Source: Mixia osmundae IAM 14324
Lineage: Eukaryota > Basidiomycota > Mixiomycetes > Mixiales > Mixiaceae
NCBI RefSeq assembly: GCF_000708205.1
Contig: NW_014575563.1
Span: 923,361 to 987,360 of the forward strand
Direction: 5' to 3'
Length of the DNA stretch: 64,000 bases
How positions within the stretch are numbered: the stretch's first letter is position 1; every line of letters starts with the position of its first letter. This document shows positions 47,876 through 60,332 of this stretch, piece after piece. The position numbers and the translations under genes are program-made. The notes beneath the pieces were generated by a model that worked only from the letters and a program-made list of their open reading frames with translations, did not search any database and had not been told where the DNA came from.

Positions 47876-50800
47876 CTATGCAAAGGCAAAGCCAGTCTGG
47901 AATGGTCGTGTCAGCGATGGACCTCGAACTTGCGATGGGCAACGCACTTGTCCTTCAGTAATCGCGATGAGGAGGTATTTTCTGAGATCTTCATACGAAC
48001 TGTACTCCGGCAGGTCAATTTGATCTACATGACCAAAGCTCAGCACACGCGTAGCGACTGTGTGACGCGGACGCACTGAAGCAGGTATGCGCCGAAGGAA
48101 GCGAATCGTGGGTATGAGCAGCGACAATCGTGACTGCAAAGACACATGTGTAAGCCAGTGCAACGTGCGTAGATGGCAGCAACTTGCACTTTGTCACACC
48201 ACTGACGCCTTGGAGAGCCCCAAATCCTTCGAGAGGAACTCGACTGGAGCCCGTGACGAATTGAAGCAGCTTCGCGCGTTCTTCCTGATCGAGCGAGCGA
48301 ACAGCTCTGCACATGGTAACGTCAGCTAAAGGCTGCAGACGTCATATGATCGCTGCTTACCTCCAGAACCATGTAACAGTTGTCGAGTTGGCCGGTAGAT
48401 TGTGATAAACCGTGTTTGCTCGCCACTCGTCCACATCAATGTCGGGCAGGCCACTGATGAGTAATTCGAGCTCGTTGTCAGAGAAGATCTGGATGAGGTC
48501 CTTTGGTATGATTTCCCAGAGACCAGCAAGGAAGCTGTCAATTTGCGCTTGGACAGACTTGGTCAGACGCTGCTCTGTCACTAGCCTGACATATTCGTGC
48601 TTGTTCTCTTGCGTCACGTTGATATTGGCTCCATTGGGCTTAAGCTCCACGATCTTCATCTCGCCGAAAACATCTTCTTCAATGCTAAAGGTGTAGTCGT
48701 CCATGACACCCGTGATGTCGTTCTGTAGCATCCACGTCAAGCTCTTGTAGTATCTGTAAACATTTTTCGTGTCAGCGTCGGCTGCTTGAGACGAGAACAC
48801 GACTTACTCTGGGTCTATAGACTCGAGATCGCTTGGAGAGACTGGCTTGCCGATCATCTGCTTATACAGAGAGCGCGTAAAGTATGCGTCAAGCAGACGA
48901 CCGTCGAAGACGGCTTTGCCAATGATGCGACCGACGAATTTGAAGAAGGCTAGGTGATCAGTGACAACACTTGAAGTTCGACGAGGATGGTAGGTCAGAC
49001 GATCGCCAAGACAGGGCTCGAAGAGAGCATAACCTGGGTTGAACATTTGCCGAGCAAGCACATGGAACCATTCTCGAGTGACGCCGCCGACATCGACACC
49101 CTCTTCGTCGTAAAAGCGCACACTGAGTTTGCCATGCTTGATTTCTTCCCCTGTCTTGCGCTGTAGCTGAGAGAACGAGTCTTCAAAGACGTATGGGCGG
49201 CGGACATTGATTTGCAAAGTATGATGGTGCTCACGGTTGGTGCGCTTGTGAAGCTTCTGATTGAAGTAGTTGCGCTTGTTGTCAAAGCTGCAATCCGTCT
49301 AGTCAGCTCACGTTACCATAACCTCGATAGACACACTCTAAAACCTTTGAGTTGTGAACCAAGATTGCGAAAGAGCCCGCCATGAGTGATGGGTTATTCC
49401 TGACCATCGTATTGAGCGTCTTGCGATGCCTACGCGTGAAATCGATAAAGGCTCGATCGTTGCCGTCGCTCGAACCGGGCGTATCTACCTTGGGCGACAT
49501 TACCGTCATTACTCCAAGAGGTTGAGTTGCGTCTGTCAAAATGTAGCGAGAGACGACCATGAGCGCCTCGACAGATGGCAGCAAAACGGTCGTGACGTGC
49601 GCAAGCTCAGCTCTGTCTTCGATAGCTGACAGACATTCGCCAACACGCTGCCACAAAGCTTCGAAGCGAATGCCCCGATGGACAGAATCGATCGTCAGCT
49701 GCTCGGATTCGCTGACAGCATTGCGATTAATGGCCTTGGCCCCCACCGCAAGACCGCCAGTCGTATCAGCTGTTGATTCGGCTGCGCCCAGGATGACGGT
49801 GAGCGTGTAATCAATCGTCTTGAGGATGCGAAGGAGCTTGGCTTGCGTCGACGAAGCGGGCGAAAACTTTGCCAAAGTAGCGGTGCGCGCTGTCGAGGAC
49901 GGGTCGCGCAAGGCCAAACTGAACTCGCCAAGTTCATTCCAGAGCAGCCCCTCATAGTGCTGTGCGCGGCTAGCAAGCTCGGAAAGAATGACTTCCCGAG
50001 CGCCAGGCAAATGCGAAAGGTGCTGGATTAGCGTGAGCGTATGTTGAAACGTCTTGCTAGAGCACTCGCTCGCATCGAGGACGTTCACTACGAGCTTTAA
50101 CGTATGCGGCGGAATCACTGGAGGAGTGTCATTCAGTGATCTTTCCGCTTTATGTGCGCCATCTGAGCTGTCAGGTTCTGTTGCCGTAGATGTAGACGCA
50201 GCTCCTTCCGCTGCATTGGACGTTGTGGAGGTCTGCGCAACTGATGCTGGGGTATTAGTAGCTTCATGAGGTGCATCCGCTGCTGCGCGGCCAGACTGCT
50301 CGATTGCTGTTTTGACATTGGGTTTGATACTCGTGAGCGGCTTCGTAACTTGAGCCAACAGAGGAAGCAAACGGTCCATCGCTGATGCCAATCTCAACAT
50401 TTGAGGCTTGCTGAGCAATGCGAGTAGTATCGTCAATGGGTAGATTGAAGCGGGTGCTTTCTCTTTGCCCTTAAGCTTCTTCATACTTCTTTTGCCAAAG
50501 AGCGATGCCTCCTGAGCCGTGAGGAAAAAATATTGAGAATCTTCGGCCGTCTTCGACACAAGGGCAAGAGCATCGAGGCATTGCGCAGCCACAATTCGAG
50601 CAGAAGGAGCTTGCGCTTGCTGTAATTGCAGTGGTATTGGCGCATCACCAGTTGCCCGTCGCTTCGATGGAGGTCTCAAATTCGCTTGCTTGCCCGATCT
50701 AATGGACATCTGCGAGAAGCTTTGATCGACTGCGGTGATGTCCTGCTTGCGTATAGGAAAGGTCAGCACGACTATACTCAGCTAAGACGAAACGGCGCGC

Positions 50801-53800
50801 ACGGTGCCATCTTGAAGAATGCCAAGTAGGAGGGCAATCAGATCCGAGCGGGTCTGCTGATGTTGACAGATATTTTGCAGCACCGCATACAAGACGTTCT
50901 TGTCGAGAGGTTGTTGCAGGAAGAGCAGTCTTGCCAGCGTAGCAAGGCCGGCGCGGTCGAGCAACTGCACCGATTGCGCCATCGAGTTCTTGCGTGTCGA
51001 CTTCACGGTCGACGAGAATATTCGGCGTCTGCCGATGGGCTGTCCAGGTGGGATAGCTATTGGACGTCTCGCGCGCACGGCTTCGAGCTCGGCGCGCATC
51101 GTGGCTGGCAAAGAGGCGACAAAGTCTTGATCTGCGTCTTGAAGCTGCTCGTAGACAGCCTCGCGGAGGTGCGTATCGTTCAGGCTGGCAATGAAGCTAG
51201 CCGGGTCCATCTCGGCGGGCACGCCAGCTGGACGATTGGCGGCCCCGCGAGCAATTCGCTCACGTCGTGCGGCTTCTTGTGCCTCCTGACGCAGCACTTC
51301 CTCGCGCAGCTCCACAGGGAGAGCATCAAGGAATTCTGGACTGATCGATGAAGGGACATTTGCCGGCACGGGCGGTGGTCTAACTTCTCGGAAGTGTTGA
51401 TTGAGTACTTCTTGCCGCATGTCGTCTGGTAAAGCTTCCAAAAAGGTCGGATCGATGCCAGTCTCCGTAATGTCCACAGTAGCTCCATTGATTTGTATAG
51501 TAACGCGAGGAGCTGACGACGGCTCGGCTGCTACCTCTGCAGCCTGATCGGCGTCACGCGAGGCAGGCACCGCGGCGTCTGGCGCTGAAGAAACGGTCGC
51601 GGCGGTTTCGCTCGTGGTCATGTCGGCGTCTTGCGTCGTTTCTGGAGCAGCCACCTCTGCAGATTCGGACGCAGCGAAATCGAAAGAACCCAGAGCATCA
51701 GCTAAGTTGCGAGATTGCGCGACGAGATCTTCATCGGCGCGAGTCGTCGCAGGCGATCGTTCCACTCGCTCACGAAGAGGTGCGGCCGTAATTTCGGCAG
51801 CGCTCGGATCAGCTGCAGATGATAAATCGGCCCCATCAGCGTTGCGATCGTCGACGGTGACAGACATTGCTGCCTCGTCTGCAGCCGGAACTTTGTCGTT
51901 CGCTTCCGCTTTTGCTTTTTCGCTCGCAAGAGCAGTAGCTTGAGCAGCGCGTGCCGCTGGTCGCAGTATACGCAATACTTGCTGTACAAGATTGGGCGAA
52001 CCTTGAGGCGCTGGCAGACGACCGTGGAGCATGTCGGCTTCCTGATCCCATCTCATTGATGTCGAGGCTGGCACAAGCTGGGGATCTTGCGCGGCTAGAT
52101 TGCGCTGTGCTGCGGCGATAGTGCTCGAGCCTCTCTCGCCGTATGGCCTGGGCGCAGACAACACTGGACGGCGACCCAAATGCAGGGGAAAGCTAGCGCC
52201 CGGGCCTAGTCGACCATCACCAGTGGTCGTGAAGTCAAGCACGATGTCGTGGGGGCCAGGTTCGCCAGTTGAGTGGGAAAGATCCGGCAGGTGAGCATGC
52301 CCACGCCCGCCGAGTAGAGTCTCCAGTATGTCCATCGGATTGACGCCGATCGCACTGCTGATAGCATCGATGGCATTGTCACCTCCAATGCGAGAATAAT
52401 TCCTCGTGAGTTGACGGGCAAAATCTTGCGGGTGGTCAAGCGAGCTACGCAGATTGACGCCCGATCGTCGTTGTTCCGTATTCGCGGGTTCCACGAGCAG
52501 CGGATGTTGTCCCGCGTTAAAGGTGCCTTGACCTTGCTGAATCCGCGGTTCTGCGTGGCTATGTAAGTTTCACCAAGATGATTTGGCGAGTAGCGCACCC
52601 TGAAGACCATTTGTCATAGGTGAATTATCTCTAGGCTCGACCAGGAAGGGAAAGTTGGACCAATTAGGGGCAGGCACATGACTAGATCTGCCGACAACGG
52701 CATCGCCATCGATCTCTTCTTCGTCGTCCTCTTCGTAGCTGATCTCCGCCATGATATCGCTATCTTGGCCATGTGCATTGACCACTTCGGCGAGCAGCTC
52801 GAGTTGATCGCCATCGCGCCCTTCGCCAAGTCGCGGCTCACCGTGCTCATTGATGCGCAGATGTGTGCGCATCGTGAAACCATCTTCCTCGTCCTCCGGC
52901 CAGCCGGACTCGTCGTGACCATGCTCGCCGCCTAAGATCTGGCGCGCTGCGTTCTCCATCGATTGCAAGGCACGCTCATCACCCGCATCCATATCTGAAC
53001 CCGTGGCGTAACCCTCGGGATCGAGGTCAGTATCGCCATCAGATTCGTCTCCTCCGTCGTCGTCATGCTCTGACTCTGTGTCGTGATCGTCAGAGTCGTC
53101 ATCGTCATCGTCCTCGTCGTCATCATCACCGTCGTCTTCGACTTCCTCGTCAATGTCGTCAGCGTCCATCATCTCGGCATCATGCGAGGTTATGCGGTGA
53201 TCATCCTCGTCATCTGAGGCATCACTGACATCGCTTGGATTGATAGCATCGTCAGCTAGGCCATAGTCGTCCATGGCCTCGTCTTCATCTTCATCATATT
53301 CCTCTTGCGACGAATGTGTCGATGGCGCGTCTTCTTGCCCGCCAGTCTCCAGTTCACCGTCAAACATGCCGAGTGCAGAGTTGCGGTAGAGGTCAGATGT
53401 CTCATCCATCGTCTGATCTTGTCCACCTTCGACATCATCGTCAGAGTCACTGTCAGGAATACCGAGTTCACGATTACGCGCCGAGCCATAGACATTTTGA
53501 TGCACTCCCGATGAGTCACTGGTGGGTCTCGCAATTTTGCCTACAATTCGCGTGAGAAACTGGATGGGCCGGAGAATTCGATTGACGAGGTTTTGCACTG
53601 CTGGGAAATTTAGGTCGAGCTCTGCTAGAGTATTCGTCAAGATGGTAACAAAATCACGGTCAAGCATGAGTTTTGACATTTGGGTATGCATCTCGTCTCG
53701 ACGTCGATTATGGCGGAGATCGTCAGGCCCAGGCGTGGCGAGACGATGGCAGATGTCGGCAAGAGCGCACAGCCTGGCGTAGCGAACACTCTTGGGCTCG

Positions 53801-56800
53801 TCTGACGCGCTTGCGTCAAGTATAGCTCTTGCGAGGCAGTCAAGCACGAGTGTACGAATAGCGCTGATTTCCTCGGACGGCTCTGCGCCCTCATCTTTAA
53901 CGCTGGCATCGTAGCACAACGCAACGAGCAGGAGCGGCGCCCATTCGGAAATCTTGACGATGCCGATCGGCAGCTTGCGAAGACCCAGATCGTCGACGTT
54001 AGCTAGCACAGTCGTTATATTGTCCATTGGTATCAAGTCATGCAGAAGAAAATTGAGGAAAGACGATCTTGGTTTTGCTGGAGTGACAGGGACATCGTCA
54101 AGAGATGGCGCTGCAGCGGGAGCAGCGCCTTTACGACGTGAGAATTGAACGAAGCTGGTCTTGCAAGGCCCGTAAGAGTAGAGAAGCTCGACCAGGCATG
54201 CGATGACAAATTGCGCATGTGAGGATTGCGCGGCCTTTGCTGCATCGACTGGTCTCTCGCCCTGCAAAGGGCTGCCAGCGACAGCGTTTGGTATGGTAGA
54301 TGCACTCGTTGGAGTTTGATTCGGTGCGGCTGCAGGCATATGAAGTGCTGGCAAAGCCTTGCCGTCTCCAAAGCTTGACTTGAGCTCGCTGACGATCCTG
54401 AGAAGCTCCGCCATCAATGTATGCACCACAATGTCCGTCTCTGGGGATACAGAGGGATTCGTGTTCGCCTTTGGTAGGAGCTTGCGATCGTCAGATGCCT
54501 CGTCTACGACCGCAGCGAGGTCAGGCGCGGACGCCGCTTTCCCATCGGCCAATGGAAATTCGCTGAGCCGCTCCTTAAGCATTGTCGAATGAGGCGAAGT
54601 AAGCATCAGACGATCAGCCGTGCATTGCAAGAACGCAACCGGATCGCGAAAGGCAAAGAAGCTTAGCGCTTTGACATAGGTAGTGACGTCGACCGAGCGA
54701 CCCTTCTGACGAGTGATCCAGCGATCGATCTCGCCGGTGCCAATCTGCTTTAGCACTTTGGACGATTCGACCGAGTGACGCAGGATCAGAACTTCGTTAG
54801 ATGCATCACGATTCAGAGTTTTCTGCTTCAGATGCAGCAGAGCGTCGAGAGCTTCGCGAGTCGCCATTTTTCCGGCGAGCGGCTCATGCCGCGTCAAGAT
54901 GACAAGCAAACGAAGGACTGACGTCAGCAGATCATCCGAAAGATCCGTTCGACAGAGCAGCTTGAAGCAGACATCAAATGCGATCAGGCGTTCTTCGTCG
55001 TACGCTGGTCCGATGACGACGTCCGAGCGAATGATTGAGACATCGTCAGCGTCAGCGTCCGCTGCTTCGCTTGGCTGCTTGGCAGTCTCTGCGGTGCAGA
55101 AAAGTGTCTCAAGCAAAAGCAATGCAGGCCCGGTCCATATCGGCATTTCCTTGACGTCTGCCTTGCGTATGTACGAGACTGACATGCGCATAAAGGACGC
55201 AAGCATGCCATCGGGCAGAGCGATTGGATCGACTGCCTTTTCATGCAGTAGGAAAGCCGTCAGACGAAAGGCTGTAAACACGCGATCTGCCGAAGCGTCT
55301 GGCTCTTCCAGTCTCTTGCAGGTAAAGTCGAAGACTTTGTGAATCCAAGCCGGCGCGTCATCCGAGAAGATACCCGAGCATATCGCCTCACTAAGATCGA
55401 AGAGAATGACAGGGAACGCTTCCGCAAGGTCGCAGGTGCGCTCGATGAAGGTCTCCTTTACTCTCGTACGCTGTTCGTTTAAGCCTGGCAGGAGCCTTTG
55501 TAGCGTAGCAGTCGGCGTGTCTGGTGAAGCTGCGTCGACTGCCGTTCCATCAACGCGCATGGCGCTGCCCGCTGAGTCAAGCGCGATCGGCGGCTCGTCT
55601 AGAACGCTTCCGCCGACATCTGATATATCGCGTGCTCTGGCGACTGTCTCCGGGTTATTGAGCAGAAATTCCGTCGCGGCGATAACGTTATTGTTGAACC
55701 TGGCGAGGGCAAGCGTTGCGGCAGGTCGCGGGAAGCCCATGTCTACCACTTGCTGCAGACTATCTGGTCGACCGCCGTCGGCCCTATTCTCTTGCAGCCG
55801 GTTGCGCAGGCCAAGAGATGACCCGGTGACCGGAGTCAGTAGACTTTGAGGAGGTTCTGCTCGATCGAGGCTTTCATCCTTGGCAGCCAGAATCGTGAGC
55901 ATCAATTGCGTCAACGTACGCACGTTGCTCGGACTGCTTGCGGGCCGCAGCCAGGTGGCGTTCCACATTTCGTCTGCGATAGGCAGCAAAGACGCTCGGA
56001 CACTGACAATGAAGGCTTGTACTTTGCTTTGCTCGTCTTTGGCAGCAGTGCGCATCAGCGACTCGAGCGGTTTGGGTAAGGTAGCGAGCTTTGATGCAAA
56101 CTCCATCGCAACAGACATTGCGCCTGCAAGCTGATATAGACGGACACTTTGCAGCGGAGAGTGATCCGCGGCCGATTTTGCAGTGATAGTCGAGACCTCA
56201 TCGATATACTGCCTGAAGAGCGCTATGAGTCGCTGTACGCCGGCCTTACGCTCAAAGAGCACAGCTAGGGAACACTCGGCATATGTGACCGAGCGCTCTG
56301 TCATATTCGGGTCTGAGCATGGCCTCACTGAATGAAAGAGCGAGCTGACCTCGACTCAGCAGGCCGACTACTGATTTTGTGACCAGGATCGAGTATGGCA
56401 GCCATGGGCTGCATGAAGCGACTGTCACGAGCGGCATTAGCCCAGCATAAAGCGATCTGACGGTTCCGTACTGCTTGTACAGTTAAGATCTTCGCTGGCA
56501 ATCTGCGCGAGGGTAGCTGCGAGCTCCTCTGTAGATCTGCGCTGCTGGCTGTCAAGGGCTCTTCGCGATGGTATTCGGCCTGCGACGTCTATGCAGTCGC
56601 CCTGTCAGCGTTTGCCGAGGGCGCGCAGAATATGACCTCACTTTCAAAGAACCCTTGTATGTGCGTAGCCGTGTCGATAAGCACGTGTCGCAGAAGATTA
56701 CGATCAGACTTGTCTGTTGCTGCGCTGGCTGGTAGGCCTATGGCCTGAGCGTTGAGCGTGGTGCTAGCCGATGTCGCATCTGCATCTGCAATTGACCCGC

Positions 56801-59800
56801 TGGCTGCGACGGAATCGACCGCGGACATATTCGCAACCTGCAGATCGCTCTGCGAGCTTTCGGTTTCCGGAGCTGCGCCCGAACCGGCAGTGCGATGAGA
56901 TTGCAAAGCGAAACTTTCCCAGATGGCGGCTCGACGGAACTGCCCAAAATCGGACAGAAAGGTGCCAGCAGCAAGCAAGGTTTCTGCCACTGATTGCTGG
57001 GTCGTACGAGTATCATATGTGATATGGGGCATTACACTAGAGGCAAGACCGGCCAGAGCACGCGCAGACACGAAAGGGTGAGCAGTCGAGTCGAGGCTGA
57101 TCCAAGCTGGGATAGGTTCGTTCGCGCTGCTTTTGTATTGGGGCTCTTCTGCTCTGTCCGTGGTCCAGAAAGTCCTGAGCGCGGCCAAAACAGTCTGGAG
57201 AGCGTCAACAAGCGCGGACAGCGCCTGTGATGCACAAAGCTCGCAAAGGAGTTTCATAAGCGCTAGAAGTGCAGCCGAAGCAGATCCGCTGGCTTGCCCA
57301 GTTGTCATGCCGAGCGAAAGCGGCAGTTTGGGGTGTCGGTAGAGCTTCAGGATCGTGTGAATCGCGCCAGCAGCAGTGAGCGTGGCAGCGAATTTCGAAG
57401 TCTGACACAGAGACTCAAGGAACTGCAAAGGCCATGTGAGCGAGGAAGCGGAAGACTTGCTAAGCGCGACATACCCGCGCGACCGCGTCAACAGAAGCGA
57501 ACCATCTGTCGCAATCTGCCTCGACGACCTGATCGCCATATCCGCCAAAAGCGTCGGCGAGATCTTGCACGTTCTCGCGGCCACATAGTAGACGTAGCTT
57601 CTCCAGATACGCATCTTTTGTTTGAGCAGTAAGTGCGTCTAGGATCTGAACGATGCAAGTGATGACCTTTGGCTGGAGCGAAGGATGGTGGCGGACGAGC
57701 TCATCAATAGTCGCGCCAAACATGGAAGCATTGTCACGCTCGTTGAGCACTTTGACGTGCTCGCTCCGGAGGAAAACTCGGAAGATGACGGGGAGTAGGC
57801 CGCGTTGCTCAAAGTCGGAAAGCCCAGCTTCGTTGAGACAGAGAGCTCCGATGGCACTGGGAACCGCCGCCATCACGTCACTAGATGCCTCGAGACCACT
57901 GTCGATGGCATCGTAGAAGGCAAGTGGCAGCTTGTTCTCCTGCAGGATGGCTAAAGAAGTAGGCTCGTTGTGTACGAATGTTGCCATAAGGTTGATGGCG
58001 ACAGAGTAGATGGCCGGTCCGAAAGTACGACGTTGCTCGAGGATCTTTCGTATCGACTGCAACAAGGACGAGTCGATGAGATTGCGAAGACCCTCGGCTG
58101 CTCCCACAGTCTGCATCATTCGTAGTATCGAGCGACAGATGGTCTTGAGCAAGGTAAAGGTCGGAAGAGGTAGCTTGCCAAACGTGAGGTCGGCCAAAGG
58201 CGACTCGCCATCGGTAGACATATTGGCCTGAACGGCCTGATCGACCATTTCGGCCACTCGGTCGACGAGTACAGTGACACCTTGGGCAGCAAAGAAAGCT
58301 GTCGTTGCTGAAGGATAGCTGTAAGTCGCGCCATCGAGCATGATGACCGCTTTGACCGCGACGTCGGAGCTCGACTCTGTCCGATTCCTGAGTAGCTCCA
58401 CGAGAAGTCCGATGAGGCCGGCAGCTACGAGCGCGTTGCCTGCTGCAGTGAGGCATTGCAGATCCGACATGAAGTTGAAGAGGGCTTCGATGAATTCGCG
58501 CGATGATTGCGGACTGTCAGAGGCCAGATCGGCAACAGTCGATCGTAAGACGTTCATAAGAAGCCCATGATTGACAGTGACATTGACAGAACTGGTGACT
58601 TCATTCTGTCTGGCACGAATGCGGAGGCAAGCGTCAAGCGCATGGAGCGCGGCGGCACGGATCTCGATGTCGATGTCTTGATCAGGCAGGAGCAGTTCAG
58701 CTGTCTGGCGAACGAGCTCTGGATCGCTGACAAAGAGACTCGTCTGACTCGTTGCATCATCAAAGGTCTGCGCAGCAAGAGCGATGCAGAGCAGCCGTAG
58801 GATAATAATGCGCTGGCGATCTCCAGAGCTCTGGAATGCTCTTGCAAGCCGTACGCGCTGAAGTAGGTCGAGCTTGTGCTCGGGCGATAGCTTATGTTCG
58901 TCTGCGCAATCGGCCACAACGTCGACGTCACTCTTTGAGGCGTCAGTCAGCCGATCGCGATCGATTGAGATGGTAAGTAAGCCTTCCCAATTGGCGGCAT
59001 GATGGTCAGATCTATTCGGGGTCTCGCCCTGCCCCTTGGAGCCAGACGCTGGCGTGGCTTTGCTCTTCACCTTGGAGCTGATCGGCGTAGCCAAAGCTGC
59101 ATCGGTGGCCTTTCTGGGGGTCATCGTGGAAACAAAGCTAGGCTGAACGACAGCAAGAGCGTGCTCTGTTACCTCACTGCGCTTGTAGAATTCGAAAGCG
59201 AGAGACTGAAGGTGGAGCATGCAAGTCTCGCCCGATTCCGACTTGTGTGCCGCGCTCAGATAATCGATCATGGACCAGGACTTTTCGTCTTCGGCCAGCG
59301 GAGCGTCACTGGCCTCGCCAGAGACCTGCATCGTCACCTCATCCGTTTCTAGCACGAGCGCTCCGTTCCAGGATTGGGCTAACGCGAGCAGGCGACTGAC
59401 GGTTAGGCCATGAGAGCGTGGCGAAAGCGAGCTCGCTGGAGAGTTGTTAGAAGTCTGAGCAGCCTTGAGCGCCAGGCGAAGCGTGAGCTCGAGCACTGAT
59501 AAGTCAGAGGTATGGAAGAGGTCATCAAGTCTGTCCCATGATGCAAAGAGTTTGCGGTTGGTGGCATGCTCCAGCAAGAGACGCTCAAAGGAGAGGATGC
59601 CTTGGACGAGGGCGAGGGTCTTTGGGGTGAATTCGTTGAGCTGAACGTCCGAGTGGAGGCTGTAGTCCTTGATGATGGTCTCGAGCAGGCCATCGAAGCG
59701 GTTGAGCGGATTGACCCAGCATTGCAAGTCTGTCCGTGGCCAAGTCCACTCCTTGACAGCCGACAGGACGGCGGCGAGCTCATGATCGGGAGCAGAAGTG

Positions 59801-59938
59801 AGCTTCTCGATGAGATCAGTGACTGGCTGCGGCTGGCAGGCCAGGCAAGGAAGATGTCAGCAAATGAGGTTGAGAGCACCGAGAGGCAGCGCTCACAGCG
59901 ACAGAGGAGCGCTTCTGCGGCTTCTTGATCTTTCCCAT
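47876..59938 (-). CDS. TOM1: HECT E3 ubiquitin ligase, TOM1/HUWE1 type
   Basis: A giant ubiquitin ligase of about 3,800 residues with roughly a dozen introns. It starts MGKIKKPQKRSSVA and, after the first intron, PQPVTDLIEKLTSAPDHELA, then the N-terminal armadillo-like DUF908/DUF913 region (RTDLQCWVNPLNRFDGLLET). A UBA domain lies near 55640-55780 (LQQVVDMGFPRPAATLALAR). A long acidic tract runs around 53000-53350. Next are the ubiquitin-binding UBM-type motifs (DPTFLEALPDDMRQEVLNQH, SPEFLDALPVELREEVLRQE). The HECT domain follows, with SVRFYDEEGVDVGGVTREWF, VGRIIGKAVFDGRLLDAYFT and the catalytic Cys in LPSAHTCFNQIDLPEYSSYE. The end, TGFAFA, sits on a 21-nt last exon (47876-47896). One C-terminal intron is GC-AG. 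It diverges from the NIPA gene. Confidence 0.94.
48134..48187 (-). other. GC-AG intron in the HECT domain
   Basis: The donor ACAAAGT is followed by GCAAGTTG and the acceptor is TCTTTGCAG. Removing 54 nt joins GVSGVTK to FTIVAAHTHDSLP through a split Phe codon. A GT two bases upstream would break the frame. Confidence 0.8.
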
Positions 59939-60332
59939 GGCTCACGAGGGTCGCCTATGCGACTGCGACCATCAGTGGCGTACTCTCAAGGATACTCGAG
60001 CCGGTCAACAGCCGGTCAAGCCTTGCTCTTGCTCCTTCTCCTGATGCGACACGCAACGCACGCAAGCGCGTTCGACGTTCACCTCGGCCTCAAACCGCTA
60101 CAGCGAGCTCGGCTGCGGTCCAGCAGTCTACAAGCCTCCCGACGAGCATCAATCTCCGCGCCAGCTTCTCTGAGCAGCAGTCTCAACGGGCCATTGGCCA
60201 CCACTAGACTGCTCGCAAAAGCACACGACACGCTCAGCCGACGTCTCGGTCTTGAAGAGGAAACCTCGTCTTTCGACCTTCTGACCGGACGCTCTTACGG
60301 TTCGCTTCCATCTGCTGTACACCTATACGACC
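59939..60332. promoter_or_regulatory. Intergenic region, HECT ligase / NIPA-like
   Basis: 394 bp between opposite start codons. A plus-strand open frame overlaps it but is Arg/Ser/Leu-biased and not family-like. No defined motif is seen. Confidence 0.4.

Noticed and set aside
52920-53360. Repetitive TCG/TCA/TCT sequence as a microsatellite array
   Set aside because: It encodes the Asp/Glu-rich acidic tract of the HECT ligase, a normal feature of the TOM1/HUWE1 family. The repeats are imperfect codons.
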